Source: Pelagibacterales bacterium SAG-MED20
GTDB lineage: Bacteria; Pseudomonadota; Alphaproteobacteria; Pelagibacterales; Pelagibacteraceae
Length of the DNA stretch: 64,000 nucleotides
Direction of reading: 5' to 3'
Assembly: GCA_014653975.1 (NCBI GenBank)
Contig: JACWDR010000001.1
Location: 1 to 64,000, forward strand
Each line of letters begins with the position of its first letter. The stretch's first letter is position 1. The translations under genes were made by a program, and so were the position numbers. Below the pieces are notes generated by a model, which was given only the letters and a program-made list of their open reading frames with translations, made no database searches and was not told where the DNA came from. Below, piece by piece: positions 9,980 through 19,644 of the stretch.

Positions 9980-11323
9980 CTAATTACTTAATAATGATGA
10001 CCAGGATGGGTCAGAAGCATCAGTTTCGGTCTCCACAAGTTTCTCATTATATCCGGTTAAATCAATCGACCATAGTTTAGCAGAAAAACCCTCTCCTTTA
10101 GAGTTAGTTTTAGTTTCTCTATAAAATATTAATACTCTTCCATTTGGAGACCAAGATGGTGCTTCTTGGTAAAAGTTTTCAGTTAAAAGTCTTTCTCCAG
10201 TTCCATCTGTTCTCATGACACCAATGTAAAATTTACCTTTATGGAGTTTGGTAAATGCAATTAAATCTCCCCTTGGAGACCAAACAGGGGTTCCATAAAG
10301 ACCGTTCCCAAATGAAATTCTTTTTACATTTTTTCCATTACTTTCCATTACATAGATTTGTTGGTATTTGCTTCTATCAGAATTAAAAGCAATATATTTA
10401 CCGTCAGGCGAATATGAAGGAGATGTATCTATTGAGGGATGATTGGTAATTCTTTCAACAATTCTATTCTCAAGATTCATAGTGTAAATATCTGAGTTTC
10501 CGTCTTGAGCAAAACTCATTATGATTTTTTTTCCGTCTGGAGAAAATCTTGGTGCAAAAGTCATTCCAGGAAAATCACCTACTACCTCTTGCATACCTGT
10601 TTCAATATCAAGTAAATAAACTCTAGGTAAATTTCTAAAGTAAGAAAGGTATGTCACCATTTGATTTGTAGGACTAAATCTTGGAGTTAAAACTAATTCA
10701 TTTCCAAGTGTCAAAAATTTATTATTAAAACCATCTTGATCCATAATTGCTAGTTTTTTAATTCTTTTGGTTTTAGGGCCTTCTTCAGCAACATAAATTA
10801 TTCTAGTATCAAAATAACCTTTTTCTCCAGTTAGGCGCTCATAAACTTTGTCAGTTATTATATGACCAACTCTTCTCCAATTACTTGGTACAGTGGTAAA
10901 AGCTAAAGCCATCATTTCTTTTCCCGCTAAAACATCCCACAATCTAAACTCCACTCTTAACTTTTCATCCACGAATGTTACTTTACCAGTTATTAAAGCT
11001 TGAGCTTTTATTAAATTCCAATCTTCGAATCTTGGTTTTAAATTTGCTATTTCAGGTTTTTGAAGAAATGCATCTTTATCAAGAGGGTTAAATAAACCAG
11101 ATTGTTTTAAATTATTTTCAACAACAGCTGATATTGCAACTCCAAGATTTTCTTTTTTCAAAATTTTTTTAAAATTACTCTTTGAATTTTTATCTATAGA
11201 TAAAGGAGAAACGGCTATAGGCAATGGGCTCAAATTTCCTCTAGTAATATCAACCTCTATTAAAGCTTGGGCTTTAATCGGTAATATAAATAATAATAAT
11301 AATAATACTAATCTTAATAACAT
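9980..11323 (-). CDS. tolB: Tol-Pal system protein TolB
   Basis: Periplasmic beta-propeller that binds Pal and links it to TolA. A signal peptide ([20 protein letters not shown]) precedes the N-terminal domain and then WD40-like TolB repeats ([48 protein letters not shown]). I chose the ATG at 11323 over the track start at 11353, because it begins the signal peptide exactly and sits one base after the tolA stop instead of overlapping it by 29 nt. Encoded between tolA and pal, the standard order. Confidence 0.95.
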   Translation of the reverse strand: MLLRLVLLLLLFILPIKAQALIEVDITRGNLSPLPIAVSPLSIDKNSKSNFKKILKKENLGVAISAVVENNLKQSGLFNPLDKDAFLQKPEIANLKPRFEDWNLIKAQALITGKVTFVDEKLRVEFRLWDVLAGKEMMALAFTTVPSNWRRVGHIITDKVYERLTGEKGYFDTRIIYVAEEGPKTKRIKKLAIMDQDGFNNKFLTLGNELVLTPRFSPTNQMVTYLSYFRNLPRVYLLDIETGMQEVVGDFPGMTFAPRFSPDGKKIIMSFAQDGNSDIYTMNLENRIVERITNHPSIDTSPSYSPDGKYIAFNSDRSKYQQIYVMESNGKNVKRISFGNGLYGTPVWSPRGDLIAFTKLHKGKFYIGVMRTDGTGERLLTENFYQEAPSWSPNGRVLIFYRETKTNSKGEGFSAKLWSIDLTGYNEKLVETETDASDPSWSSLLSN

Positions 11324-11324
11324 T

Positions 11325-12134
11325 TTATCCTTCCAACATTTCTCTCGCATCAAAATTTAGCTGCAATTCTTTCCATCTTTCATATCCTGTGCTAGGGACT
11401 CTAAGAGGCTGACATAACTTTACAGCTCTTAGAGCACTTTCAGCTAAAACTTTATAAAACCCTTGTCCTGGTTTGTTCATTCTAGCATGATCAAGAATTT
11501 CAGATCTTATAATAGAACCATCAGGTTTCAATTGTAATCTAATTCTAACTAATAAATTTTCGTTATACGGTAATCCTAAAGGAATACTCCAACATCCAAA
11601 TATTTGAGCTTTTAGAGCATCTTCTTCACTAAGTGATAATCCTGATAAATCAACACTTTTATCTTGATCTTGGGTTACTTTATCTGATTTCTTATTTGTC
11701 TCTGCATTTTCAACTTTTGATTTATCAATTAATGCAGCAATATTATTTGGATCAAATAAATCTTTTTTTTCAAATTCAGAAACTTGTTTAATTTCGCTTT
11801 CTACTTTTTTAGGATTTTGTTTTTCATCTTTAATTTCTTCTACTTTTTTTATTTTTTCATCTGGTAATGGAATGGAGTCTGTCTTTTCTTTTTTTACTAT
11901 TTTGGGTGGCGCCTGTTCAGAAACAAGCTTTTTTTCTTTCTCCTTAACTTTTTCAATTATTTTTTTTGCTTTGGGAGCAAAGGGGATGTTGGTTTTATCT
12001 GTAATTTGAATAAGCTCAACTGAAACAATTGGGGGAAGGTCGATTGGTTTTTGTGACAAGAATGGTAAGCTCATAGCTGTAATCATAACAAGCATAATAT
12101 GAAGCCCAAAAGAAATAAAAACATTTCTATTCAA
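11325..12134 (-). CDS. tolA: Tol-Pal system protein TolA
   Basis: Inner-membrane protein that spans the periplasm and transmits TolQR energy to Pal/TolB. It has one N-terminal membrane segment (about residues 6-25), a long Lys/Glu-rich helical spacer (about 50-150), and a small C-terminal globular domain ([15 protein letters not shown] then LKPDGSI and [11 protein letters not shown]). At 269 residues it is short next to enterobacterial TolA, mainly because the helical spacer is shorter. It lies 5 nt after tolR. Confidence 0.92.
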   Translation of the reverse strand: MNRNVFISFGLHIMLVMITAMSLPFLSQKPIDLPPIVSVELIQITDKTNIPFAPKAKKIIEKVKEKEKKLVSEQAPPKIVKKEKTDSIPLPDEKIKKVEEIKDEKQNPKKVESEIKQVSEFEKKDLFDPNNIAALIDKSKVENAETNKKSDKVTQDQDKSVDLSGLSLSEEDALKAQIFGCWSIPLGLPYNENLLVRIRLQLKPDGSIIRSEILDHARMNKPGQGFYKVLAESALRAVKLCQPLRVPSTGYERWKELQLNFDAREMLEG

Positions 12135-12139
12135 TTTAA

Positions 12140-12556
12140 TTACCTCTCTTTATATGGCTCAGAAATTAACGCTACCTTAGTAAAACCAGAGCCAGATAAC
12201 ATTCCCATTATTTCTAAAACACGACCATAATTTATTGATTTGTCACCCCTCACATAAATTCTCGTATCTGTTCTATTTTTAGATACGGCTAAAATTTTAG
12301 CTATTATTTTTTCATATTCAACTTTAGATTCTTGTATAAATATTTCTCCCTTTGAATTAATAGATAGCGTCAACGGCTCTAATTCCTCTGGCAATGAGTC
12401 TGCTGAACTCTCTGGTAGATCAACTTGAACACCGACTGTTAGTAAAGGTGCGGTCACCATAAATATAATAAGTAGCACTAACATTACATCTACAAAAGGA
12501 GTAACATTAATCTCACTCATGGGTTCTTTTGATGAACGATTGAGTTTAAAAGCCAT
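12140..12556 (-). CDS. tolR: Tol-Pal system proton-channel subunit TolR
   Basis: ExbD/TolR family protein forming the proton channel with TolQ. The signature MSEINVTPFVDVMLVLLII includes the membrane segment with the essential Asp. It is followed by the periplasmic domain, with VQVDLPES and a C-terminal dimerisation region. The 138-residue length is normal. It is 2 nt from tolQ. Because no exbBD or tonB was seen in the window, TolQRA is the only TonB-like energy system visible near the TonB-dependent receptor at 57.6 kb; cross-energisation would be speculative. Confidence 0.95.
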   Translation of the reverse strand: MAFKLNRSSKEPMSEINVTPFVDVMLVLLIIFMVTAPLLTVGVQVDLPESSADSLPEELEPLTLSINSKGEIFIQESKVEYEKIIAKILAVSKNRTDTRIYVRGDKSINYGRVLEIMGMLSGSGFTKVALISEPYKER

Positions 12557-12558
12557 TA

Positions 12559-13233
12559 TTAAATAATTGATAAAAATCTTTTAGAAAAATTTTCTAATTT
12601 TTGTAAATATTTTTTTGAGTCGTTATTAAATTTATTATATGCCACTACTGCAGGAATGGCAGCTAGCAAACCTAGTGCTGTTGCAAATAAAGCTTCTGCT
12701 ATACCTGGGGCAACAATTGCTAAACTTGTATTTCTTGAAATTGCAATTGATTGAAATGAATTCATTATTCCCCAAACAGTTCCAAACAAACCTATAAAAG
12801 GAGCTGTCGACCCAACTGTAGCTAAAAAAGTAAACCCTTTTTCAATTTTTACAATTTGTTTTTCAATACTAACTTCTAACATACTGCCCAATCTCTCATT
12901 AAGGTTAGATTTACTTTTAGACTTTAATAAGGTTTGCATAGAGTCTTTAAATAATGATGCCATGGGATTGGCTACATTTGCTGGTAAGCTATTATAAAAA
13001 GTTTCTGCTGATTTTGACTTCCAAAATTTTTCTTCAAACTCTTCAGACTCAATATTAATTTTTTTAAACAATCTAAATTTTTCAATAATAATTGCCCAGG
13101 AATAAATTGAACATCCAATCAACATTAGTATTACAGTTTTTACGATAAAGTCAGCTCTAATAAATAGGCTCCATAGTGAAAAATCAGTATTTGACGCAAG
13201 TCCAACTGCTTGAGATGTTATATCAGCTTCCAT
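12559..13233 (-). CDS. tolQ: Tol-Pal system subunit TolQ
   Basis: MotA/TolQ/ExbB family proton-channel protein of the inner membrane. It has three membrane segments: one near the N-terminus (about residues 30-50), and two in the conserved C-terminal half around ATVGSTAPFIGLFGTVWGIMNSF and APGIAEALFATALGLLAAIPAVVAYN. The 224-residue length is standard. It is the first gene of the tolQRAB-pal run and begins 53 nt after ruvC ends on the other side, so the operon may have its promoter in or upstream of that gap. Confidence 0.96.
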   Translation of the reverse strand: MEADITSQAVGLASNTDFSLWSLFIRADFIVKTVILMLIGCSIYSWAIIIEKFRLFKKINIESEEFEEKFWKSKSAETFYNSLPANVANPMASLFKDSMQTLLKSKSKSNLNERLGSMLEVSIEKQIVKIEKGFTFLATVGSTAPFIGLFGTVWGIMNSFQSIAISRNTSLAIVAPGIAEALFATALGLLAAIPAVVAYNKFNNDSKKYLQKLENFSKRFLSII

Positions 13234-13286
13234 AGCTAAGATTTCACACTTAAATGTGTCATGATTTTGACTTTATTTAAGATTAT

Positions 13287-13781
13287 TTATTCATCTATTT
13301 TGTAAGTCTCATAATAAAAACTAGCAATTAATATTGCATCAGCTTTATTAGAGTCTTTTTTTCTTGATAATTCTGATGAAAAGTAAGGAAATATCTCAAT
13401 TGCTTTAGTTCTACTAGCGTCCTTTTCTGAGTTTATAAGGTTAAAGTATTTTTTCCATTTTGCCGGCCTTATAAAATACATTGGCAACTGCATTGCTGAG
13501 CAAATTCCTTTTAGAATACCAAATGATTGACCAAAATTAAACATACTAGTTACCCCTTGACCAGGCATGGCTGAGACTTGTTCAATAACCACTTTAATAT
13601 CTTCTTTTTTAATACCTTTGATTCTTGAAGTAATTTCATAGGATATTTGAGCGCCATTGACTTGCTTTTTATTTTTTTTACCTTCAGCCATATTTGGCAT
13701 TTCAATGACATCTAATATTTTACCTTCCTGAAAAAAACAAATTGAACCTGTTATACCGGGATCAATTCCAATTATTAACAT
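13287..13781 (-). CDS. ruvC: Holliday junction resolvase RuvC
   Basis: Endonuclease that resolves four-way recombination junctions together with RuvAB. The RNase H-like fold begins IIGIDPGITGS with catalytic Asp near residue 6. The second acidic residue is in VVIEQVSAMPGQG and the last acidic pair is in NKADAILIASFY. The 164-residue length is typical. Its ATG overlaps the yebC stop in a TAATG junction. ruvA and ruvB are not adjacent within the window. Confidence 0.94.
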   Translation of the reverse strand: MLIIGIDPGITGSICFFQEGKILDVIEMPNMAEGKKNKKQVNGAQISYEITSRIKGIKKEDIKVVIEQVSAMPGQGVTSMFNFGQSFGILKGICSAMQLPMYFIRPAKWKKYFNLINSEKDASRTKAIEIFPYFSSELSRKKDSNKADAILIASFYYETYKIDE

Positions 13782-14506
13782 TACCTATCTCCAAAATTTA
13801 CATTTGAGAAGACATTTTGAACATCATCATCATCTTCTAGAGTTTCTAAAAATTCAATTGCTGAATCTTCTCTACCTTTTGTTATGTCAACACTATTTAA
13901 TGGGACCCATTCAATCTCTGTTGAAATAAAATTGACTATAACTGTTTCTAGTTTTTTTTTTACATTATAAATTTCATTTATTTCACATTGGATCTCATGA
14001 AAATTTTTATTTGAACTACATTCATCTGCTCCTGACTCAATTGCTAACTCAAATATTTTCTCATCTGATATTTCTTTTTTATCAATCTTAATAATTCCTA
14101 GTTGTTTAAAATTATGTGACGCAGATCCTTGGGTACCCAAGTTTCCTCCACTTTTTTGAAAAATTGTTCTAATATTTGAAGCAGTCCTGTTTTTATTATC
14201 TGTCAATGCTTCAACGATTACAGCTATTTTATCTGGACCAAAACCTTCATACCTTAAATTTTCAAAATTAGTTTCATTATTTACAGAGGATTTATCAATT
14301 GCTCTTTCGATGTTATCTTTTGGCATATTTGCTGATCTTGCTGCCTGTATTGCCGATCTAAGTCTTGGATTCATATTGGGGTCTTTGTCACCTAACTTTG
14401 CAGCCACACTAATTTCTTTTGATAGTTTAGAAAATATTTTAGATCTTTGCTTGTCAGCTTTACCTTTAGAGTGCTTTATACTTGCCCATTTTGAATGACC
14501 TGACAT
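13781..14506 (-). CDS. yebC: YebC/PmpR family protein
   Basis: Member of the conserved YebC family, described in various bacteria as a transcriptional regulator and more recently as a translation factor for proline-rich stretches. The diagnostic N-terminus is MSGHSKWASIKHSKGKADKQR, with YEGFGPDKIAVIVEALTDNKNRT and LGTQGSASHNF in the middle. The 241-residue length is normal. It lies immediately upstream of ruvC, a widespread yebC-ruvC order. The exact role here cannot be read from sequence. Confidence 0.94.
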   Translation of the reverse strand: MSGHSKWASIKHSKGKADKQRSKIFSKLSKEISVAAKLGDKDPNMNPRLRSAIQAARSANMPKDNIERAIDKSSVNNETNFENLRYEGFGPDKIAVIVEALTDNKNRTASNIRTIFQKSGGNLGTQGSASHNFKQLGIIKIDKKEISDEKIFELAIESGADECSSNKNFHEIQCEINEIYNVKKKLETVIVNFISTEIEWVPLNSVDITKGREDSAIEFLETLEDDDDVQNVFSNVNFGDR

Positions 14507-14511
14507 AATAA

Positions 14512-15318
14512 TTAATGAGAGTTTTTTAACTCTCCTCCATATGTAAAACTTTCTATTTTTTTTGCTAAGCCTGTTTCTATATCACAATCAACAATCACAC
14601 CAGATAAAGATGCTTCACCTGTAGTTGGAAAATGTTTTAAAGATTTTCGTTTTAAAAATTTACTAATTGAATTATTTTTATTCATCCCGATTACTGAGTC
14701 ATAATCCCCACACATTCCAGCATCTGTTTGATAAGCTGTACCATTTTTTAATACTCTTGCATCATTGGTGGGTATATGTGTGTGTGTACCTACTACTAAT
14801 GTAGCTTTGCCATCAAAAAAATGTCCCATAGCATTCTTTTCACTTGTAGTTTCACAATGAAAATCAACTATGAGAAAATCATAATCATCTTTTAACTTAT
14901 ATTTTTGCATGAATTTTTCAGCAACCTCAAATGCATCTTCACTTTTTTTCATAAAGACATTGCCCATTAAATTAAGCACTCCAACTTTCATATTATTTTT
15001 TGCAATGAACACTCCAAAACCGCTTCCTGGAGAAGGTTCAAATAAATTTTTTGGTCTAAGAAGTCTATTTTCTTTTTCAATATGAGACATTGTTTCTTTT
15101 TGGTCCCATACATGGTTTCCTGTTGTGATGACATCTACTCCACAATTAAAAAAATCTTTACAAATTTCTTCTGTAAGCCCGAGCCCACTATCAGCTGCAT
15201 TTTCTCCATTTATAACAACAAAATCAATTTTTTTGTTTTGAATTTCTGAAAGTAAATTTCTCAAAATTATCGAACGTCCTGGGATTCCAACTGCATCACC
15301 TAAAAAAAGAATTTTCAT
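14512..15318 (-). CDS. YmdB-like metallophosphoesterase (TIGR00282 type)
   Basis: Dinuclear-metal phosphodiesterase family related to Bacillus YmdB, which hydrolyses cyclic nucleotides. Metal-binding motifs are visible: FLGDAVGIPGR at the start, INGENAADSGLGLT, TTGNHVWDQKE near residue 65, DFHCETTSEKNAMG and VVGTHTHIPT. The 268-residue length matches the family. It overlaps the 5-formyl-THF cyclo-ligase gene by 4 nt and precedes yebC by 5 nt, the same neighbourhood seen in many alphaproteobacteria. The physiological substrate is unknown. Confidence 0.88.
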   Translation of the reverse strand: MKILFLGDAVGIPGRSIILRNLLSEIQNKKIDFVVINGENAADSGLGLTEEICKDFFNCGVDVITTGNHVWDQKETMSHIEKENRLLRPKNLFEPSPGSGFGVFIAKNNMKVGVLNLMGNVFMKKSEDAFEVAEKFMQKYKLKDDYDFLIVDFHCETTSEKNAMGHFFDGKATLVVGTHTHIPTNDARVLKNGTAYQTDAGMCGDYDSVIGMNKNNSISKFLKRKSLKHFPTTGEASLSGVIVDCDIETGLAKKIESFTYGGELKNSH

Positions 15319-15860
15319 TTAATAATAGATTTATTAGTTATAACATAATCTAGTTTTTGATCATATTTATTTATCGGTACTTTATTTATTTCTTGAACAT
15401 GAAGAGCTAAACCGATTTTTATAATCTTTTTTTTTTTAGATAAATTTGCAATTAAACGATCATAATATCCACCTCCATATCCAAGTCTGTTAAGTTTTTT
15501 ATCAAAAGCAACTAAAGGAACAAATATAATATCTGGAATTATCAAAGATTTTTTTTCTGGTTCAGGTATTCCATATCTGTTTATCTTTAAAGGATCAGAA
15601 AAAGTCCATCTATAAAAATTCATTTGAAAATTTTTTTTTATGACAGGTAAAGAAATCTTAAAATTATTTTTTTCAAATATTTTTAATAATTCCAAATCAT
15701 CTACCTCAAAATTTACTGGAAAATATCCACCTATAATTTTTTTTTTTATTTTTTTTTTATTTAGAAAATCTTTAATTTTACTAAAATTAATTTTGATATT
15801 ATATTTGTTATTTTTTTCTCTAATTTTTATAACTTTTTTTCTTAAATTAGATTTTAACAC
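15315..15860 (-). CDS. 5-formyltetrahydrofolate cyclo-ligase
   Basis: Converts 5-formyl-THF to 5,10-methenyl-THF using ATP, recycling a folate storage form (ygfA/fau-type protein). The conserved core is FVPLVAFDKKLNRLGYGGGYYDRLIANL, containing the nucleotide-binding GYGGGYYDR motif. The N-terminus is basic (LRKKVIKIREKNNK), as usual. At 181 residues it is a compact member. It follows zapA by 4 nt, so no space exists for the 6S RNA gene that often lies between these genes in other proteobacteria. Confidence 0.92.
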   Translation of the reverse strand: MLKSNLRKKVIKIREKNNKYNIKINFSKIKDFLNKKKIKKKIIGGYFPVNFEVDDLELLKIFEKNNFKISLPVIKKNFQMNFYRWTFSDPLKINRYGIPEPEKKSLIIPDIIFVPLVAFDKKLNRLGYGGGYYDRLIANLSKKKKIIKIGLALHVQEINKVPINKYDQKLDYVITNKSIIK

Positions 15861-15864
15861 AAAC

Positions 15865-16311
15865 TTACTGAACTGGATTTTCTAAATTAGCCTTTTCAAC
15901 AAAACTCTCAATCTCATTTGTAGCTTCTTCAATTATTTTTTCATAATCTTTTTTATTCTTTTCAATTTCTTGTTTAAAATTTTCATGATCTTGGGATAAT
16001 TGAATCATTTCTTCCTCTTTTTTATCTTTATAATCATAAACTAAAGATTTTAGCTCTCTAAATTTGTCAGATAAATTTTTTAATTCAGTTTTTTTTTGAT
16101 CTATTTTTTTTTTAGTTTCAAAATACTCATCCATGATTTTAACTGAAGTAATCAATAAAAGTTTATTTTCACCTATATTTCCTAAATCATCCTTAAGATT
16201 GTTAAATTTTTGATTTATATGAGTTAATAGCTCTTCTAAATGCTCTTCTTGTCCATCATCACAAGATAAAAGAAAGTCTTTACCATTAAATTTAATATTT
16301 ACATTTGCCAT
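15865..16311 (-). CDS. zapA: Cell division protein ZapA
   Basis: Small cytoplasmic FtsZ-ring-associated protein that promotes protofilament bundling. The N-terminal globular region (VNIKFNGKDFLLSCDDGQEEHLEELLTHINQKF) matches the ZapA fold, followed by IGENKLLLITSVKIMDEYFE and a long coiled coil from about residue 70 to 140. At 148 residues it is longer than E. coli ZapA because of that coiled coil. It overlaps the upstream coiled-coil gene by 13 nt, implying coupled translation. Confidence 0.85.
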   Translation of the reverse strand: MANVNIKFNGKDFLLSCDDGQEEHLEELLTHINQKFNNLKDDLGNIGENKLLLITSVKIMDEYFETKKKIDQKKTELKNLSDKFRELKSLVYDYKDKKEEEMIQLSQDHENFKQEIEKNKKDYEKIIEEATNEIESFVEKANLENPVQ

Positions 16312-16622
16312 TTGTCTATTTCTTCAAGTAAAATATCTGTTTCTTGATTTAATTCATCAATTTTTTCTGAAAATTCTGTCTCTTTTTTTTGTTCATCAAT
16401 TTTTTGCCGATTAATATCATCAAATTTTTGATTAAGTACTTTATGCTCACTTATTAGATCTTGGTATTTTTCTTCAATTTCTTTTTTTTCAATTTCTAAT
16501 TGATTTTTCTGGTTGTTTAAATTCTCTAAGTCAATTTTTAAAGTTGGATTTTGTAAACTCAAATTTTTTAATTTATTAAGAGCATAAGTTAGTTTTTTTT
16601 CTTTTTCAGTGTCAGTTTTCAT
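16299..16622 (-). CDS. Small coiled-coil protein upstream of zapA
   Basis: A 107-residue, highly charged protein predicted from its heptad-like Glu/Lys/Leu pattern to be almost entirely coiled coil (about residues 35-100), without signal peptide or membrane segment. It is the first gene of the zapA unit, starts 54 nt from the divergent tkt gene, and its end overlaps zapA. The position suggests a division-associated partner, possibly playing a ZapB-like role, but that is inference from context and coiled-coil character alone. I do not recognise a named family. Confidence 0.75.
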   Translation of the reverse strand: MKTDTEKEKKLTYALNKLKNLSLQNPTLKIDLENLNNQKNQLEIEKKEIEEKYQDLISEHKVLNQKFDDINRQKIDEQKKETEFSEKIDELNQETDILLEEIDKWQM

Positions 16623-16675
16623 ATATATATATTTATAATATTAAATTGAGTCTTTGAAGTCTAGATAGGATAATT

Positions 16676-18634
16676 TTGAACAAACTACATAAAGATTTAT
16701 CGAACGCAATAAGGTTTTTGTCAATTGATGCTGTTCAAAAAGCAAATTCTGGGCACCCCGGTATGCCTATGGGAATGGCTGATGTGGCAACAGTTCTCTT
16801 TAAAAGCTTTCTAAAATTTAACCCAAAAAATCCAAATTGGCTTAACAGAGACAGATTTATTTTGTCAGCTGGACATGGTTCAATGCTTCTCTACTCATTA
16901 TTATATTTGACTGGGTATAAAAGCATTTCCTTAAAAGATATTAAAAACTTTAGACAGTTAGATTCTATTTGTGCTGGTCATCCTGAATATCACCTAGGAA
17001 CTGGTATTGAAACAACTACAGGGCCACTTGGACAAGGAATTGCTAATTCAGTTGGATTTGCGATTGCAGAAGAAATTTTAAAAAAAAAACTGAGTAAGAA
17101 AATAATTAATCATAAAACTTACGTTTTAGTTGGTGATGGATGCTTAATGGAAGGTGTAAGTCATGAAGCGATGAGTCTGGCTGGGCATTTAAAATTAAAA
17201 AACCTGGTAATGTTATTTGATAATAATTCAATATCAATTGATGGACCAACTAATTTAGCAGTTTCAGATAATTTTAAAAAAAGATTTGAAAGTTATGGTT
17301 GGGACTACATTTTAATTAATGGTCATAATGAAAAAGAAATTTTTAAAGCATTAAAAAAAGTTCAAAATGCAAAAAAACCAACTGTCATTTCTTGTAAAAC
17401 AAAGATCGGTTATGGCTCACCTAATAAGTCAGGAAAATCTTCTTCACATGGAAGTCCTCTTGGTATAGATGAAATTAAACTTGTCCGAAAAGTATTGGAT
17501 TGGAAATACGAACCTTTCGAAATACCAAAAAATATTTTGAATGAGTGGAAAAAAATTGGTAATAAAGGTTTTAAACTTGAGACAAGCTGGAATAAATTTT
17601 ATAAAAGAAAAAAAAAAATTGTAAATAAAGTCTTAAAAAACAATTTTAATAAAGCTTTAAAAGTTGAAAAACAAAACTCTATTAAAGAATCTAAAAGCTT
17701 AGCTACACGAAAATCTTCTGAATTAACATTAAACGCTCTAATGAAAGAGAACAATACTTTGATAGGTGGTTCTGCTGATCTAGCTGGATCAAATAATACA
17801 AAAACAAAGCACCACAATATAATCAAACCCAGTGATTTTAATGGAGATTATATTCATTACGGAGTAAGAGAGCATGCAATGTGTGGAATAATGAATGGTA
17901 TAGCTCTACACAGTAAATTTATTCCTTATGGTGGAACTTTCTTAATATTTACAGATTACTGCAAACCATCAATTCGTTTATCAGCACTAATGGAACAAAG
18001 AGTTATTTATGTAATGACACATGATTCAATTGGGTTAGGTGAAGATGGTCCAACACACCAACCAATAGAACAGCTATCTGGATTAAGATCAATTCCAAAT
18101 TTAAATATTTTTAGGCCTGCAGACAGAATGGAAACTATTGAATGTTGGGAGCTAGCATTAAAAAATTCAAAAACGCCTAGCGTTCTATCTTTGACTAGAC
18201 AGAACCTTGATCCTATCCGAAAAAAATATTTAAATTTAAATAAATGCTCTTTTGGAGCTTATGAGGTTTCTAGAACTAATAAAAAAGTTTCTTTAACTAT
18301 ACTTGCTAGTGGTTCTGAGGTTAATTTAGCGATTGAAACTAGCCATAAATTGGCCAAAGATAAGATATATGCTAAAGTTATATCAGTACCATGCCAAGAA
18401 CTTTTTGATTTACAATCAAAATCTTACAAAGAAAAAATTCTTGGTGAAACAAAGTTTAAAATATCCATTGAAGCAGCTTCAACGGATTGCTGGAAAAAAT
18501 ACATTGGTACAAAAGGTTTGACTTTTGGAATTGACACATTTGGTAAAAGTGCACCTTATAAAGAAATTTATAAACATTTTGGATTAACTGCTGAAAATAT
18601 TTCCAAAAAAACTAAGAATCTAATAAAAAGTTAA
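16676..18634 (+). CDS. tkt: Transketolase
   Basis: Thiamin diphosphate enzyme of the pentose phosphate pathway that transfers two-carbon ketol units. ThDP-binding motifs include SAGHGSMLLYSLLYL, TGPLGQGIANSVG and LVGDGCLMEGVSHEA (GDG...N motif). The pyrimidine domain has YGVREHAMCGIMNG and HDSIGLGEDGPTHQP. The 652-residue length is typical. The start is TTG at 16676, supported by the alignment of NAIRFLSIDAVQKANSGHPG with family N-termini and by AGGATA a few bases upstream. It leads the tkt-gap-pgk-fba run. Confidence 0.97.
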   Translation: MNKLHKDLSNAIRFLSIDAVQKANSGHPGMPMGMADVATVLFKSFLKFNPKNPNWLNRDRFILSAGHGSMLLYSLLYLTGYKSISLKDIKNFRQLDSICAGHPEYHLGTGIETTTGPLGQGIANSVGFAIAEEILKKKLSKKIINHKTYVLVGDGCLMEGVSHEAMSLAGHLKLKNLVMLFDNNSISIDGPTNLAVSDNFKKRFESYGWDYILINGHNEKEIFKALKKVQNAKKPTVISCKTKIGYGSPNKSGKSSSHGSPLGIDEIKLVRKVLDWKYEPFEIPKNILNEWKKIGNKGFKLETSWNKFYKRKKKIVNKVLKNNFNKALKVEKQNSIKESKSLATRKSSELTLNALMKENNTLIGGSADLAGSNNTKTKHHNIIKPSDFNGDYIHYGVREHAMCGIMNGIALHSKFIPYGGTFLIFTDYCKPSIRLSALMEQRVIYVMTHDSIGLGEDGPTHQPIEQLSGLRSIPNLNIFRPADRMETIECWELALKNSKTPSVLSLTRQNLDPIRKKYLNLNKCSFGAYEVSRTNKKVSLTILASGSEVNLAIETSHKLAKDKIYAKVISVPCQELFDLQSKSYKEKILGETKFKISIEAASTDCWKKYIGTKGLTFGIDTFGKSAPYKEIYKHFGLTAENISKKTKNLIKS

Positions 18635-18636
18635 AT

Positions 18637-19644
18637 ATGACAATAAGAGTTGGAATCAATGGTATGGGAAGAATTGGGAGAATGGTAATTAGAGCGATTA
18701 TCGAAAGCAAAAATAAGAATATAGAAATTAAACATATTAATAATCGATCTGATTCTGAAACAAGTTGTACCTTAATAAAATACGACTCTATTCATGGGAA
18801 GTTTGATGCAGATTTAGGTTTTGATAAAAATCATCTTATTATTAACAGGAGCAAAATTACATTTTCTCAAGAATCTAAAATTGAAGATATAAATTGGAAA
18901 AAATTCAATGTTGATTATGTTTTTGAATGTACTGGAAAATTTAATTCTAAAGATAAGTTATTGGCTCATATTAAAAATGGTGCAAAAAAAGTTATTGTTT
19001 CAGCACCATGCAAAAATGCAGATAAAACAATTGTATATGGTGTAAATCAAAACTTACTTTCTAAAGATGATCAAATAATTTCAGCAGCTTCTTGTACAAC
19101 AAATTGCCTAGCTCCTGTTGCTAATGTTTTAAATAAGAGTTTTGAAATTGAAAAGGGTTTTATGACAACTATTCATGCTTTTACTAGCGACCAAAGAATT
19201 TTAGATAATTCACACAAAGATCCAAGAAGAGCAAGGTCTGCTAGTCAATCAATTGTGCCAACATCAACTGGAGCATCTAAGGCTATAGGTGAAATCATAC
19301 CCTCTTTAAAAGGTAAAATTGAGGGTGTTGCTATGAGAGTCCCTACTCCTAATGTTTCTCTTATAGAGTTAATTTTTTGTTCAAAAAAAGAACTAGACAA
19401 AGAAATGATTAATGAAGCTTTTACTCAGGAAATTAAGAAGCAATCAAAAAAAGTTTTAAAAATAACAAAAGAAAAACTAGTATCAATTGATTTTAATCAT
19501 GATTCAGCCTCTGCAATTGTAGACTCATCCTTAACCACTGTTGTAGGTAAAAATATGGGAAAAATTTCAGCTTGGTATGACAATGAATGGGGTTTTTCAA
19601 ATAGAATGTGTGATATTGCAGAACACTTAGATCAGATCTCTTAA
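18637..19644 (+). CDS. gap: Glyceraldehyde-3-phosphate dehydrogenase
   Basis: Reversibly oxidises and phosphorylates glyceraldehyde-3-phosphate. The Rossmann start is VGINGMGRIGRMVIRA, the catalytic Cys lies in SAASCTTNCLAPV near residue 150, HAFTSDQ carries the catalytic His region, and the C-terminal WYDNEWGFSNRM is standard. The 335-residue length is normal. It begins 2 nt after tkt and its stop overlaps the pgk start, so it is clearly in one operon. I cannot safely decide NAD versus NADP preference. Confidence 0.97.
   Translation: MTIRVGINGMGRIGRMVIRAIIESKNKNIEIKHINNRSDSETSCTLIKYDSIHGKFDADLGFDKNHLIINRSKITFSQESKIEDINWKKFNVDYVFECTGKFNSKDKLLAHIKNGAKKVIVSAPCKNADKTIVYGVNQNLLSKDDQIISAASCTTNCLAPVANVLNKSFEIEKGFMTTIHAFTSDQRILDNSHKDPRRARSASQSIVPTSTGASKAIGEIIPSLKGKIEGVAMRVPTPNVSLIELIFCSKKELDKEMINEAFTQEIKKQSKKVLKITKEKLVSIDFNHDSASAIVDSSLTTVVGKNMGKISAWYDNEWGFSNRMCDIAEHLDQIS

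Noticed and set aside
15855-15870. 6S RNA between zapA and the 5-formyl-THF cyclo-ligase gene
   Set aside because: This is its usual location in many proteobacteria, but here the two genes are only 4 nt apart, so no RNA gene fits.
18333-18521. Short plus-strand ORF inside tkt
   Set aside because: Out-of-frame shadow of the transketolase gene with no independent start signal.
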